The notes under the pieces are model-generated. The model was not told the origin of the DNA. It ran no database searches and saw only the letters and a program-made list of their open reading frames with translations. From Ligula intestinalis (taxonomy: Eukaryota; Platyhelminthes; Cestoda; Diphyllobothriidea; Diphyllobothriidae), in NCBI GenBank assembly GCA_036362985.1, contig JAYGXS010000005.1, positions 55,659,918 through 55,723,917 of the forward strand: DNA of 64,000 nucleotides, given 5' to 3'. Shown in pieces: positions 32,181 to 42,551 of this stretch; position 1 is the stretch's first letter; every line of letters starts with the position of its first letter. The position numbers and the translations under genes were made by a program.

Positions 32181-32874
32181 ACTGCCACCCCTACCCTTCC
32201 CCTCCGTAACGGTTGATTGGCCCCTGCCTCCTCTAACTGTTGCTTGTATTTCGTTGCCTTTTATCTCTAAAGCTGGACTCCAGCAGGAGCCCGAAGGTTC
32301 AGACAAGTAAAACTGTGATTCCGGTGATCTAAACGCCTCGCACTTCTCTATCTGTGATGATACTTGCCAAAACCTTTGAAACCAGAGCGATTTCCATAGA
32401 AAGTCATGCCGGGAAATTCATAACAGGAGGGCATTTGCCTGAATGAGACTGCGAATTTATTTCTTTTCCATCTCATGGGATGAGAGTTGTAGAGCTATAT
32501 CACTACAAATATACAAAAATGTCTTGGCAAATACACAATGGAAAACTTTCTAAGGTAGGCTAACTGCTAGTAAGTGATTTACTAGAGTATTCTAATGGGA
32601 AAATGTGTTTTTGTGTTATATTTGAGTTTTAAAAAATGGTTATTGATAAGTTTAAACAACGCATAAGTTGAGCCAAGAGCCCACAGAGTATGCAATCATA
32701 GTAGACATTCTAATCTTACCCACACATTTTAGGGAATTTAAACTTCTTCGCTATGGAACGAATACTTAAAATGAAACTTGCTTAGAGATTTACGGAGATG
32801 GCCCTTGTTATAATGAGGGCAGGCTCGTCCGAGAGAATGAAAACGTGTCGCTTCAAATATCTTAACTGAAACTA

Positions 32875-33240
32875 CACAAGAAATATCAGTAATGGGATCG
32901 TTTAAGCACGAATAATTTTGTTTGCCATGTTTTATTAATTTATGCATACGGTTCTTTACCTAAATCCTTCGAAGACCATAACTATGTGACCCTAGCTGTT
33001 GTGTCAGTTGTTAATATGTTAAATCCGAACACTCAAAATCTGTAGGGCCTTCTTATCAGAATTTTTCACCGACGCTACGTGGTGTTTTGGCTCACGAAGA
33101 CAAAAGGACCGTCGTCTGAGGATCGGGTTGTTGTCGTGCTGGGAATATGTGTTTTTGGTGGGCCCTCTCAAGGCATGCCCCTCGGCACTAGGACAAGGGC
33201 TGTTGTTGCATTGCTGCTACCAGCTAGCTTCGATTGTGGC
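32875..33240 (+). repeat. Dispersed repeat I, copy 1
   Basis: The segment aligns with 35300-35635 over its full length, about 75-80 percent identical by eye. Shared blocks include AATTTTTCACCGA, GAGGATCGGG and GGTGGGCCCTCTCA. Class unknown. Confidence 0.6.
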
Positions 33241-33271
33241 TGCTGTCCCAAGGTCCTCACGAGGCCCGCCA

Positions 33272-33313
33272 GGCTTGACCTAGTCACTAGGTCAAGCCAC
33301 TAGGTCCTAGTGG
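33272..33313. repeat. Two adjacent short palindromes
   Basis: GGCTTGACCTAGT-C-ACTAGGTCAAGCC (33272-33298) is a perfect 13-bp inverted repeat around one base. It is followed by CACTAGG-T-CCTAGTG, a 7-bp one. The second shares its first bases with the end of the first. Confidence 0.85.
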
Positions 33314-33779
33314 CTGCCCTAGTGTCTCCTTTTTCCCCTGCGTCCCAACGGCCGTGACAAGCTCTTTAAGTAACAGATGCTACAATAAGCACGGCCGCCT
33401 CAGCCTTGATCTCAGCTTAGTCGAGGCCGCCAGGTCTGCAGGCAGCGCGCACCTAGCGCGCGTCGGCCAGCCTACCTTCTCACCCATAGTTCCTTGTGTT
33501 CATGTTCCCCTGGCTGGCCCTTTGATCTGCCCAATCAGACAACCCACATGCACTCCGGTGTCCTGACCCGAACAATTGAAAACACATGCATAACACACCG
33601 CTGCTGACAGGCTCCCAGACGGACGCTTTTATCTCTTGCAAGCAAACAGTCTATTCACGGCAATCTTCTTCTTAATAAAACCTCTGCATGCGGCTCTCCT
33701 GGCTGGGCCGTCTCTTGGCTTGGGGACTATTTTACTTCCCGCACCCAATTCATTCAGAGCGGGAAGCGAAAATCCACGA

Positions 33780-34621
33780 TCCTTCCCAACAATTGTGGAG
33801 TTCTGCAGGGGTCCCTATTATCCCCTCATCTTTTCTCCCTCCATACTGATGACCTACGATCTCCAAACGCATGCTTGTTTGTCAAATATGCTGACGACAT
33901 GGTTGTCGGCCATCCTCTCAAAAGCCAGACCCATCTTCAAACACTGAAGGATGGATTGGATCATGTCACAGCATGGTCGTCAGAAAATGGCCTTTTACTT
34001 AATGAGCGGAAGTCAGTCCAGAGTATCTTCAGGCTGCGACCCTCCTCCAGTCCTGAAACCATCGACTTTTTGCCCAACAAGGTATCCTCCTTCCGATACC
34101 TTGGTGTAACAATAGCTTCCAACCTCTAATTTACTCTTCATATTGAAGACCTTTTTATTAAAACCCGCAAACTTTTATATTATATCCGCCGCTTGCGTTC
34201 TTATCGCACCCTGCAAGCCCTCATCTGGCGTTTTATAGACGCTTGTATCCTCCCTCTCATTCTTTACTGCTCTTCAGTTACCTTTCCAGCACTACTCAAG
34301 AAAGATTTTATTAGTATTAAACGTATTCTCCGCATGCTCTCTTCAGCTGCCGCCTAATCCTATGCTTTTTTAGCTGACCTTATAATTTAGCAGCATTTCA
34401 AATCGGTCAAGAATTTCGTGGACCGTATTCTTAGTGAGGATGCTCACCCTCTCCACTCCGAACTAATGGCTGCGAAGTCTTCTCGTACGACGCGCCAAAA
34501 CTTCCGATATATGACATGTCGTACATCGGCCTACCAGAACTCGATACTCCCATTCTTAGCACGCTTCCTCACGTGTAAAGAAACGGAAATTGAGAAGCTG
34601 AAGGCCGACCTGACTCCATAA
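33780..34621 (+). pseudogene. Reverse transcriptase C-terminal part of LINE L
   Basis: The frame contains RT motif 4 (QGSLLSPHLFSLHTDDL, with one base change in this copy), motif 5 (KYADDMV, catalytic Asp pair), and the following thumb-region pattern WSSENGLLLN.RKS and FRYLGV. It then reads into the C-terminal domain that ends at the TAA at 34619-34621. In-frame stops after IASNL, in the SSAAA region, and near the LII segment break it. The protein is 5' truncated and not functional. Confidence 0.75.
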
Positions 34622-34781
34622 CTGATGTGGTAATCGTGCCGACTTCTTACTTTGAGTTTTCTGTGATCTTTGACCGTTTACTCTTGAGTTTTTGGACCCT
34701 TTAACTTACTTTAGTTCTTGCTCTTTGTGAATGGAGCCATTTTTTTGCTGAAAGTTTGATATTATCATCGAAATAAAGTTC

Positions 34782-34782
<1 letters not shown>

Positions 34783-34817
<35 letters not shown>
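34783..34817 (+). repeat. (CAT)n tail of LINE L
   Basis: About eleven CAT units immediately after the LINE 3' UTR. Confidence 0.85.
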
Positions 34818-34974
34818 ACCTACCTTGTGTACGAATAAATTAGTCCTAACATTTGACTGCCTTCCTCTCTCAGATGGAATACTCATAGTGTAGCGGTTCC
34901 AGTAGATCGCACATCCTTGACCGCTACACACTAGCATCGCTTCGGTAAAGCCACTTTTTTCTTGTCGAACTCTT

Positions 34975-34984
34975 NNNNNNNNNN
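34975..34984. other. Assembly gap (10 N)
   Basis: Ten undetermined bases. Confidence 1.
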
Positions 34985-35004
34985 AACACGTTTTAACTTA
35001 CACC

Positions 35005-35095
35005 CCGTTCCCATATAAGTGTACTGGACCGACGAAAATTTATCAAAAACCTACGTACGATTGCTAACTGCTATTCTGAATTATCTGGTGGGAAT
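35005..35095 (+). repeat. Decayed PLE-end segment
   Basis: CCATATAAGTG, then ACCGACGAAAATTTATC, AAAAACCTACGTA and GATTGCTAACTGCTATTCT align with the PLE end at 26955-27025. The hammerhead core is lost. Confidence 0.5.
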
Positions 35096-35299
35096 TTTCG
35101 CGATTTTAAGGCCAAAATTGCTTAACATTTTAACTCCTAATAGAATCGACACCTTTGATGGCACCTTTGATAGAATATTTCGACAGGAGAAAAGTGACTT
35201 TGCCGAAGCGATGCTAGAAGCTGAATGGTGGCAGCAATACGCTAAAAGTATTTTTCCTTGTGCCAAGGGGCATTCCCTTCACAATAAATATCAGTTATG

Positions 35300-35635
35300 G
35301 AAAGGTTTAAGCACGACTGATTTTATTCACCAAGCTTTATGAATTGATGCACACAGTTCTGTCCCCTGATCAGTCCAAGACAATAATTATAAGACCCTAG
35401 CTATTGTGTTAGCTGTTCAAATTATTAAATCCGAAGACTCGAAATTTGTAGGGTCAGAATTTTTCACCGATGATGCACGGTTTTATTGGCTCGTGAAGAT
35501 AATAAGACCGTCCTCTAAGGATCGGGCTATTGTTGTGCGGTACATATTTGTTTGGGTGGGCCCTCTCAGGGAATGCCCCTGGGCACTAGGACAAGGAATT
35601 TTAGTGTACCGCTGCCAGTATCCAGCTTTTAACAT
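35300..35635 (+). repeat. Dispersed repeat I, copy 2
   Basis: This is the partner of 32875-33240 in the same orientation, 2.4 kb away. The LINE at 33.7 kb and the 10-base gap lie between them. Confidence 0.6.
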
Positions 35636-35773
35636 CAGCAAAGTCACTTTTCGTTTGTCAAAATACTCTTCCAAAAGTACCATCAAGGATGTGTATTTCA
35701 TTCGAAGTTGAAATGTAGGCGATTCCGCCATTGATGAAAAGAAAGAAGATCTTCGGAAAATAGAGTTGTGCCT

Positions 35774-35818
35774 GTGAATTTTCGCTCACTTAGCACTTGC
35801 TCATCGTCAGACTGAATG
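35774..35818 (-). ncRNA. Hammerhead-like motif with AAUU stem III and intact core
   Basis: The minus strand has CUGACGA (35804-35810), an extra U, then a possible stem II GAGCA/UGAGC with tandem G-A pairs. GAAA follows (35780-35783), then A-U-U-C. Stem III is the self-complementary AAUU, with cleavage expected after the C. Stem I pairs with one mismatch. All core boxes match CUGANGA, GAAA and NUH. Confidence 0.55.
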
Positions 35819-35877
35819 AAGGGTGAGGGCTGGGGTTGTCGCACTAGACGGTTTAGGGACAGAGTGTACATCGAACA

Positions 35878-37015
35878 GGGGTGGAGTGCGGGGGGGATTT
35901 GGATGACGCAAATCCTGCTGCGATAGGTGCCGCAAGTGAGAGGGGGTGTGCGCGTTTAGATTGAGGATCTGTGGCAGCCTGCATTCGGTAGCGCTGCGCG
36001 TATTCACTCCCATCTCATTTTCCAAACCTTTGTCTAGTCGCGCGTCCAGCGCTGACTCATCCTCTTACCCCTGCACGTTCTTGAACTTTTGCGCCCCTGC
36101 TTTCACCGCGCGTACGCCGAAGCTAATCGATTCCTCGCGAACTCTGACGCCAATGCTTGCATTCTTTCCTGATTGACTGGTGACTGGACAAGGTTTCGCT
36201 AAGCTCGCTCACAGAGACACTTATAAGCCTACGCAGCTGGACTTGCCGACAATTATTACGGTTGTGCTCGTTTCTTAAATATTATCCATTTGAAAACTTT
36301 TACGCGTTACGTCCTGATTATTTTGGAATAATACTCGCTAGGAGCTTCGTTAGTTAGTCCGGATGTCAAAATTCGACAGGTTACGTGTCCGGGGGATGCA
36401 GAATCAGCGAAGCTCTACTTGGCCGAGCACGGATAGGCCGTTGTTGTTTCACGCTGGGTGAAAGTTAATGGATTGTGCGCGTAAACCGGCGTAGTGTGAA
36501 TCGAGATTCACATACCTTTTGATGCTGATCGGGCTTGAGGGCCCAGCTTCGAGGAATTCTCTCGCTTCTCTCGTGTTAGCCATGACGACCACCTCGGTGC
36601 TATCCCAACTGAATTAGTGACCACACTCAAGGGAGTGTGCAAATACGAATGACGCCGACGTTCGCCGACGGGACCTTTTATTACTCGTACTTGCGCACCC
36701 CCTTGAGTGGCGCTAAGGTGGTCGCCAGGTCTAACACCAGACAAGCGTGAGAATTCCTCGAAGCTGGGCCCTCAAGCCCGATCAGCATCAAAAGGCATGT
36801 GAATCTCGATTCACACTACGCCGGTTTGCGCACATAACCCACTAACTTGCGCCCAGCGTGCAACAACAACAGTCTATCCGCGCTCCGCTAAGTAGACCTT
36901 CACTGTTTCTGCATCTCCCTCCGGACACATGGTCCACAATCTAAGCGTTCGCCCCCCCCCCCCTCTCGCTTGCAGCACCTATCGCAGCAGGATTCGCGTC
37001 ACCTTAATCTGCGAA
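35878..37015. repeat. Long inverted repeat with about 104-bp centre
   Basis: The right arm (36710-37015) pairs with the left arm in two blocks, 36385-36605 and 35880-35975. About 400 bases (35977-36384) are present only on the left. Near the centre the arms are almost identical over 100 bases or more, for example CCTCAAGCCCGATCAGCATC (right) and its complement (left). The outer ends carry TATCGCAGCAGGAT blocks, with C/G runs at 36952-36964 and 35890-35897. No transposase was found. This could be a foldback or MITE-like element. Confidence 0.7.
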
Positions 37016-37584
37016 ATGTTAGGCATTGTTGGGTAGCCTTGTGCCTTGCTCTGGTCGCCCGACTTCACGCTATATTTCGGCCAATTACGAATCGGGAGAC
37101 TTTCGAACCATGTCAAAAATAATTATTTGTCAGTGCAGCTATCCGCCCCCAACGGCATTGCCCACGCCCCTCCGTAAGTGGCAATAACGTGGATGCTATG
37201 GCCGTGCCGCTTTTATTTGCATTAATCGTATCAAGTGGCAAATCGAGGCACACCATTCGTACATATACTGGAATAGGCCCGTTTTTACCGCCGCGCTGGT
37301 AGCCAGTTTTTTGGATGGCTGTTAAGCGAGAGACGGGCATTAACCTGAATTACGGACACTGCGAGTGCTTTAGTACCGCCTACTTGACTCTCTTATGTAG
37401 AGAGAACGGCGCCAATGCAATTAGCCTAATGGCAGAAAACGGTCGTATCAGCTAACTAGCCCCTTCTACCGATGCCTACCATACAATAGATACAATAACG
37501 TGGATACAAATTACATATAGATATTGTTTGAATTGACACTTTTAGTGGCATTCAGAATCTCGGAAAAACTGTTTCCTGCGCTCT
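37016..37584. other. Unrecognised stretch between two inverted repeats
   Basis: No gene or repeat recognised. Confidence 0.4.
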
Positions 37585-38605
37585 CGTATAAATAGAGTAT
37601 GGCGGGTGTTGCATGAAGCATTCCACTGTTTGAAAAAGACCGGTTATCACCCGCAAAACAAAATTGAGTAGGGTTGAAATACTGCTTATCATGCAGTCCA
37701 ATTTCAATTATTTTCAGTCACGCTAGAATGTCTACGCTGTGATTAGCTCCTTTTTGACAGCTGTGAAAAAGTTGATTCTGCAAAAAATGGCTACTTATAT
37801 AGCATGCATTTTTATCATTGATTTTGACTGCCTTTATAAAATTCAAATCTATTTTATGGAAGGCATGCATGAAAAAATCCTCTCTTGTACTTATTTGATA
37901 GCAAATTACGCATTCTTTAAATTTTATTCTTCAAGTAAAGGTTTTCCTCGGTTTTTATAAAAAATGGCTTATGTTGGCTTTTTTTACGACTGTGTGGTTT
38001 TCATTCATGATACATCGTATCCGTCAATTTATTAATACTGCCACTGATATATACAGCATGATCCATGTCTATTGCGAAATTATGTGAAAGCTATGCAACC
38101 ACTTCTACACACAATAGGCAAGAACGTACATATCCTTAAACAGGATGAACACAGCATTCAGTTTATAAAACTTGAATTCAGTTCTAGCAGTCGGTAGCTT
38201 TCAGAATAATTTGGCAATTTAGAAACTTCTTAAAACCGAAGGAAACCCTTCTATTCAGAATAAAATTTAAAGAAGGCATAATTTGCTATCAAGAAAGTAC
38301 CAAAGAGGATTTTTTCGTGCATGCTTTCCATAAAATATATTTGAATTTTTAAAGGCAGTCAAATCAATGATAAAAATGCATGCTATATAAGTAGCCATTT
38401 TTACAGAGTCAGCTTTTTCGCAACGGTCAAAAAGAAACTAATCACAGAGTCAACATCCTAGCGTGATTGAAAATCATTGAAATTTGACTGCATGGTAAAC
38501 AGTATTGCAACTCTATTTAATGTTGTTCTGCCAGTGATTACCGGCCTTTTTCAAATAGCCGAATGTTTCATGCAGCATTCGCCATACTGTCTATACAATT
38601 TGACA
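37585..38605. repeat. Long inverted repeat with about 264-bp centre
   Basis: Arms of about 375 bp (37588-37960 and 38225-38605) are inverted copies with scattered substitutions and 1-3-base indels. TAGCATGCATTTTTATCATT in the left arm recurs as its complement near 38375. The outer ends are near GTATAAATAGAGTATGGCG and its counterpart. The spacer (37961-38224) is unrelated and AT-rich. No transposase or target duplication was seen. Confidence 0.75.
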
Positions 38606-38955
38606 CGAAGAGGAGCTCTGAGGTGCTGCAAGAGTTTTGACTGTTCCGCAAGGTCAAACTTAAAAAACGCAATATGCAGATGAGGGTAAGCATGAGAAAG
38701 CTTAACTTCTGTTGGAAGGGAAGGCGAGTGAAATGATAGGATGATGACTGACAGGAGAAAAGGTTTAGAGGTGGAAAGCCGAATGAGCAGAGATCTCATT
38801 GGTAGCGCACCTTATATATGCTTACTTCCAGTCTTGGCTCTTACGGGGTTTTTTTGGGTGAGGAAATAGACAAAAGGCTAATCGTTAATACGGCAAGGTA
38901 ACAAATGGCCATGGAGCTGACAAGAAAAGGCTTATCGCGATTATGTTTTTTGCTA
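38606..38955. other. Unrecognised stretch
   Basis: Lies between the inverted repeat and the pogo-like element, with nothing recognised. Confidence 0.4.
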
Positions 38956-38957
38956 TA

Positions 38958-39689
38958 CAGTGGAGTCCGGTTAATGTGGACACCTCCGTTCCAGGCCAAC
39001 TGTCCATATTAACCGGTTGTCCACATTAAGCGAACTGACTACAAACCAGTCGTTTCTACGTATAAAAAACAGAATTTTGTATCTGAATGAAGTTTTATTG
39101 AAAGAACATGCTCAGTTTTGATTGCTTTGGTGGAAACTTTTCTCTTAAAGCTCCTCTAAAGTTCTTTATCACAGTGTCAACATTCTCCACATCAAAACCT
39201 TGTTGTCGATGCCCCGTTTCGAGTACGACCAATGCCGCCCTCATTTCTTTTGATGAGACTGGGGGCTCGACTTCTTCGTCTTCCTCTTCAGACTCTTCTT
39301 CCTGCTCGTCTGGTACCTTCTTGGCATCTGCAACTGCTTCGGCGAGTTCACTTGTCACCTCCTCCAGGGTTGCCTCCTCGGCGACTTCGGCATCGTCGTC
39401 GATTGAAACCCACTCTAGAAAACTCTCGATCCTGTCCTCTGTCACGTCTTCTGGGATCGGAATCGCGACTCCATTCTCTGCAACTTCCTCTTCAGTGGTG
39501 ACGAAGCCCCCTTTCCTCCAGCAATCTGTGGGTCGACCGACCGGTTGGCAGCTTGGTGCTGTCCAGATTAAGCGGTGGCTGTCCAGATTAGCCGGAGGAT
39601 TTTACTATGGAGAAATTCCGTTCCTGGCCAACTGTCCACATTAAGCGGTTGTCCACATTAACCGTGTCCACATTACCCGGACGCCACTG
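38958..39689 (-). mobile_element. pogo/Tigger-like DNA transposon, internally deleted
   Basis: The terminal inverted repeats begin CAGTGGNGTCCGG and continue TAATGTGGACAC. The element is flanked by TA (38956-38957 and 39690-39691). Sub-terminal repeats of TGTCCACATTAA and TGTCCAGATTA occur at both ends. At 732 bp it holds only the end of a transposase gene on the minus strand. The TA duplication, the end sequence and the acidic transposase tail with a PCNA-binding motif all point to the pogo group. Confidence 0.85.
39095..39535 (-). pseudogene. pogo/Tigger-like transposase, C-terminal part with PIP box
   Basis: The minus-strand frame runs from about 39535 to a stop at 39095. Near its start is a TDCWRKGGF segment, matching the conserved NCWRKAGF-type end of Tigger transposase catalytic cores. 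A long Glu/Asp-rich region follows. The protein ends KQSKLSMFFQ, whose Q-x-x-L-x-x-F-F is a PCNA-interacting box. A PIP box at this position is known in the pogo transposase. The frame has no ATG where coding begins and lacks the DDE catalytic residues and HTH DNA-binding domains. The deletion junction to the right-hand terminal repeats lies near 39535. Confidence 0.75.
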
Positions 39690-39691
39690 TA

Positions 39692-41805
39692 CATAACCAC
39701 CTACGTATTTCGCTATACATATCCCTAACCTTCACCATAACCTTGAAATCAACCCTAATCGTAGGATACAAGTCTCGGGCTAATCGTATATAAGGTGTCA
39801 CCGAAATTTTATGCAGAAGAGAGCAAGAACGTAAAGTTATAGGACGCAGAAGAGTTTTACTGATTGCATACGACTTGCCGATGCCTCGTTCGCATGCGGT
39901 ATCAATAATGCAGCCGACATTCCCGTAGCAATCAGGATTTAACCACTTAAGTCCTGCATTAAGCCTCAGTGGCAAGGTAAATCAATTAAAACCAACTAAC
40001 ATGCCTACTGTGTTTTCTGTAAGGTTGATTACGCTGGAAAAAACCCATAGGCAATGGCGGGTCCGCATATGTAGGAACGCAAGGGCATTTTGAAGGCTGG
40101 TGCAGATGTAAATGGTGGAGGGAAACTATTGGACGTGCTCTTCCTGTCCGGGACGACAAAATACTGGACCGGAAGATAAATATGAAAATAGTCAAGGTTT
40201 GTGCACCAACACACTTTCCATCAAATCTTTAGTGAATACATCTGAAACATACTCAACCCAACAAATTCAGTTAAATCCGCCGGATTGCAGGCGCAAGTCG
40301 ATGCGAAGGTGGTCGAGCACAAATAAAGGCCGGTGTTGACGTAAACTGCATCGAAAATTACACAAAGAGCCTAAGACGTCTTGTCGGGCTTCGAAGCAGT
40401 CGGGCATGAACGCGGATCGCTCGAATTGCGTCGGTGGCTCGCAAACTAGCGTATCGCTCTGGAGTTGTATATCGAATTCTTATGTATGAAAGGATAGGTG
40501 TAGACCAATCCATTGGGTTTGCGTATCAAGCAAGCTCTGAATGGTGGCGAAGGTCACGATGAGGTAATCACCTACCAGACCAAACTCCAGGCAGTCACGA
40601 TGTAGTAGAGGGAACGATGGTGGAAATGAAGGTAAATAGATAGAGTGCTGCTTTGAAGCTTGATTGGGTTGGTGAGCTAGTAACTTCTTGCGTGACTCTT
40701 CCTGGGCGAATAAATGCCCAATTTACAGCGGCAGAAACCTTCTGAACTTTGGCTATTTAAAGTGCTTATGATCCTTCTGACAGATCTCGCTAGTGCAGCA
40801 TCGGCGCTGCCTGTGAACGGATATTTCTGTTTTTTTGGTCCGGATGTTGTATTTTTCTATCCACGTTGTACACCGATGCCTTCTCTGCCCACTTGCCACC
40901 TCAAACGGATTGTAGTGCTGTTATTCCACGGTGAAATGGAGACCATGGTTATTAACTAAATATTTAAGGCACAAGGGACCCTTTCATTACAAACTTATTG
41001 CTGTTTTAAGAATAAAAACAAAGTTGATAATCACAGCTGCACTTTAGAAACTCTATAACAAAATGCATGATTAGTATGTCAGATCCGCTTTACAACGGAC
41101 TCTTCTTTAAAATAAAAGTCAACAATATTGCGTAAATATGGTGAACTATAAATGAGGCAGTGGAAGTAACTCCTATGATTGAAATCTGTGGCAGAGTTGA
41201 GCGAGCCACCGATTTCCAAAAATATATAGGAGAAAAAAAGACTGCATAAATAAGTAGTTAGATTTATATGGTAAGATATGATGCAGTGAGATGGGATCGG
41301 AATGTTAAATGTTCGGAACGCTCCTTTTCGTGGGAACAAAATCATATAGCATCATAAGGGGGAGAGAAGAGGAACTCATCGAGGACAACGGGGTCGAAAA
41401 GGGGAGGGAACAGTAAAAGTCACGAGAACATCACTGAGATGTCGGAGATGCGAACTAGCAGACTTCAGAGCTCATTGAAAAGTAGACAAAAGCATAAGAA
41501 CCCGCGACGATCATCAACAGAGACCTCGACGATCACTGTCGGGGTTGCAAAACAGAGAAGAGTTAACATGATTTAGAAATGATGCTAGATTCGGTACAGG
41601 AAAATATAAATCTGTTAAGAAACTACTTTACTATCTTGGGAGAGGCCACAAATGCCAGGAGGATCCTTTTTCAAAGTCCAGAGGTTGCGTTTTTGGGAAG
41701 GAAACAGACTGTAAGGACTTTATTTCCACCAAATTTAAATTTTTACCTATTTGGCCTTTCAAAATCGGTACTGTATACGACAATTTTAAGGAACATGTGT
41801 TAACT
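39692..41805. other. Unrecognised stretch
   Basis: About 2.1 kb. Open frames at 39987-40339 and 40714-40959 show no known domain, start context or poly(A) signal that would support a gene. No repeat match in the window was noticed. Confidence 0.4.
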
Positions 41806-41812
41806 CAGACCT

Positions 41813-41856
41813 TCTCTGAAGATGGGTAGACGAGACCACTACCCGAAACGTCAGAC
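41813..41856 (+). ncRNA. Hammerhead-like motif, core complete, ACGU stem III
   Basis: Stem I TCT/AGA is followed by CUGAAGA (41816-41822), one extra U, then a perfect 6-bp stem II (GGGTAG/CTACCC with a 9-base loop). GAAA lies at 41845-41848, then C-G-U-C (cleavage expected after 41852). Stem III is A-C/G-U with no loop, so the motif would work as a dimer if at all. N7=A is allowed. This is one of the best-preserved copies. Confidence 0.65.
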
Positions 41857-42551
41857 TTGTAATAAACCTCTCCCGGTGAATACCCCCCTTTCTTCTGACC
41901 TTAATGAGTTTTTGTGTTTCGCTAAAAATTGTTATACATGGGTGGGCAGGTGCTAGACGGGCGCTATAGGCCATGTGACCACTGAATCATCAGCTGGCTG
42001 GAAAGTCTAGACAGACTAATGGCATATCAGAAAGGAGAGACATTATTCGTTTGATATTGGAATACCTTTTCCCGCACCAGTTGAACTAACTTAGCATTAT
42101 ACTTCGTCTGAACACCTTTATATTATGGGTATAAGCCAAAAGTCTTATTTGCTAAAATGTCAGTCGAACTGTAGGAGTCAAAGTCGTGACTGTGTTCAGA
42201 ACACTACAATTATCACGTCCAGTTCCGTACAGGAAGAGGAGGTTTAAGGCCAGTAGGATTTGTTTATTGTGTACAGAAACTCAGTGGTGGTCTGAAGCCC
42301 CGACGCGCGGCAGGCCCCGGGCTCCGCGCGCGCGTCTGCCTGTTGGCGTGGTGTGGACGTAAACTTCATGCGAGAGTGAGTCACTGGCCGCTTGAACAAC
42401 TGCTTGGCCAATAGCTGTATACGGTACCTCTTATTGGCTGACCCAGAAGGAAATAGAGGAGCGACATCACATGCGATTCATGGGCTTGGCGCCAGCGCTA
42501 CAGAACAATTTCCTTCTCCATATCTGGAACGAGAGCCAGACTGCAATAACT
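41857..42551. other. Unrecognised stretch with repeat J
   Basis: 41930-42010 is an inverted copy of 49565-49665 (GTTATACATGGGTGGGCA, then GTGCTAGACGGGCGC on this strand). The rest is unrecognised. A CpG/GC-rich block lies at 42298-42345. Confidence 0.45.

Larger units (their letters stand above)
33715..34817 (+). mobile_element. LINE family L, 5'-truncated copy with (CAT)n tail
   Basis: The copy covers the last third of the reverse transcriptase, the downstream domain, the 3' UTR with AAATAAAG, and a (CAT)n tail (34783-34817). The same 3' UTR (GTGAATGGAGCCATTTTTT, GCTGAAAGTTTGATAT) ends the copies at 4862 and 59850. The 5' end fades near 33715. A simple-repeat tail is typical of some non-LTR clades such as RTE and CR1. 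The clade is not decided here. Confidence 0.8.

Noticed and set aside
34783..34817. CAT repeat as a CRISPR-like or regulatory array
   Set aside because: It is a simple-sequence tail of the LINE with no spacers. CRISPR is not expected in an animal genome.
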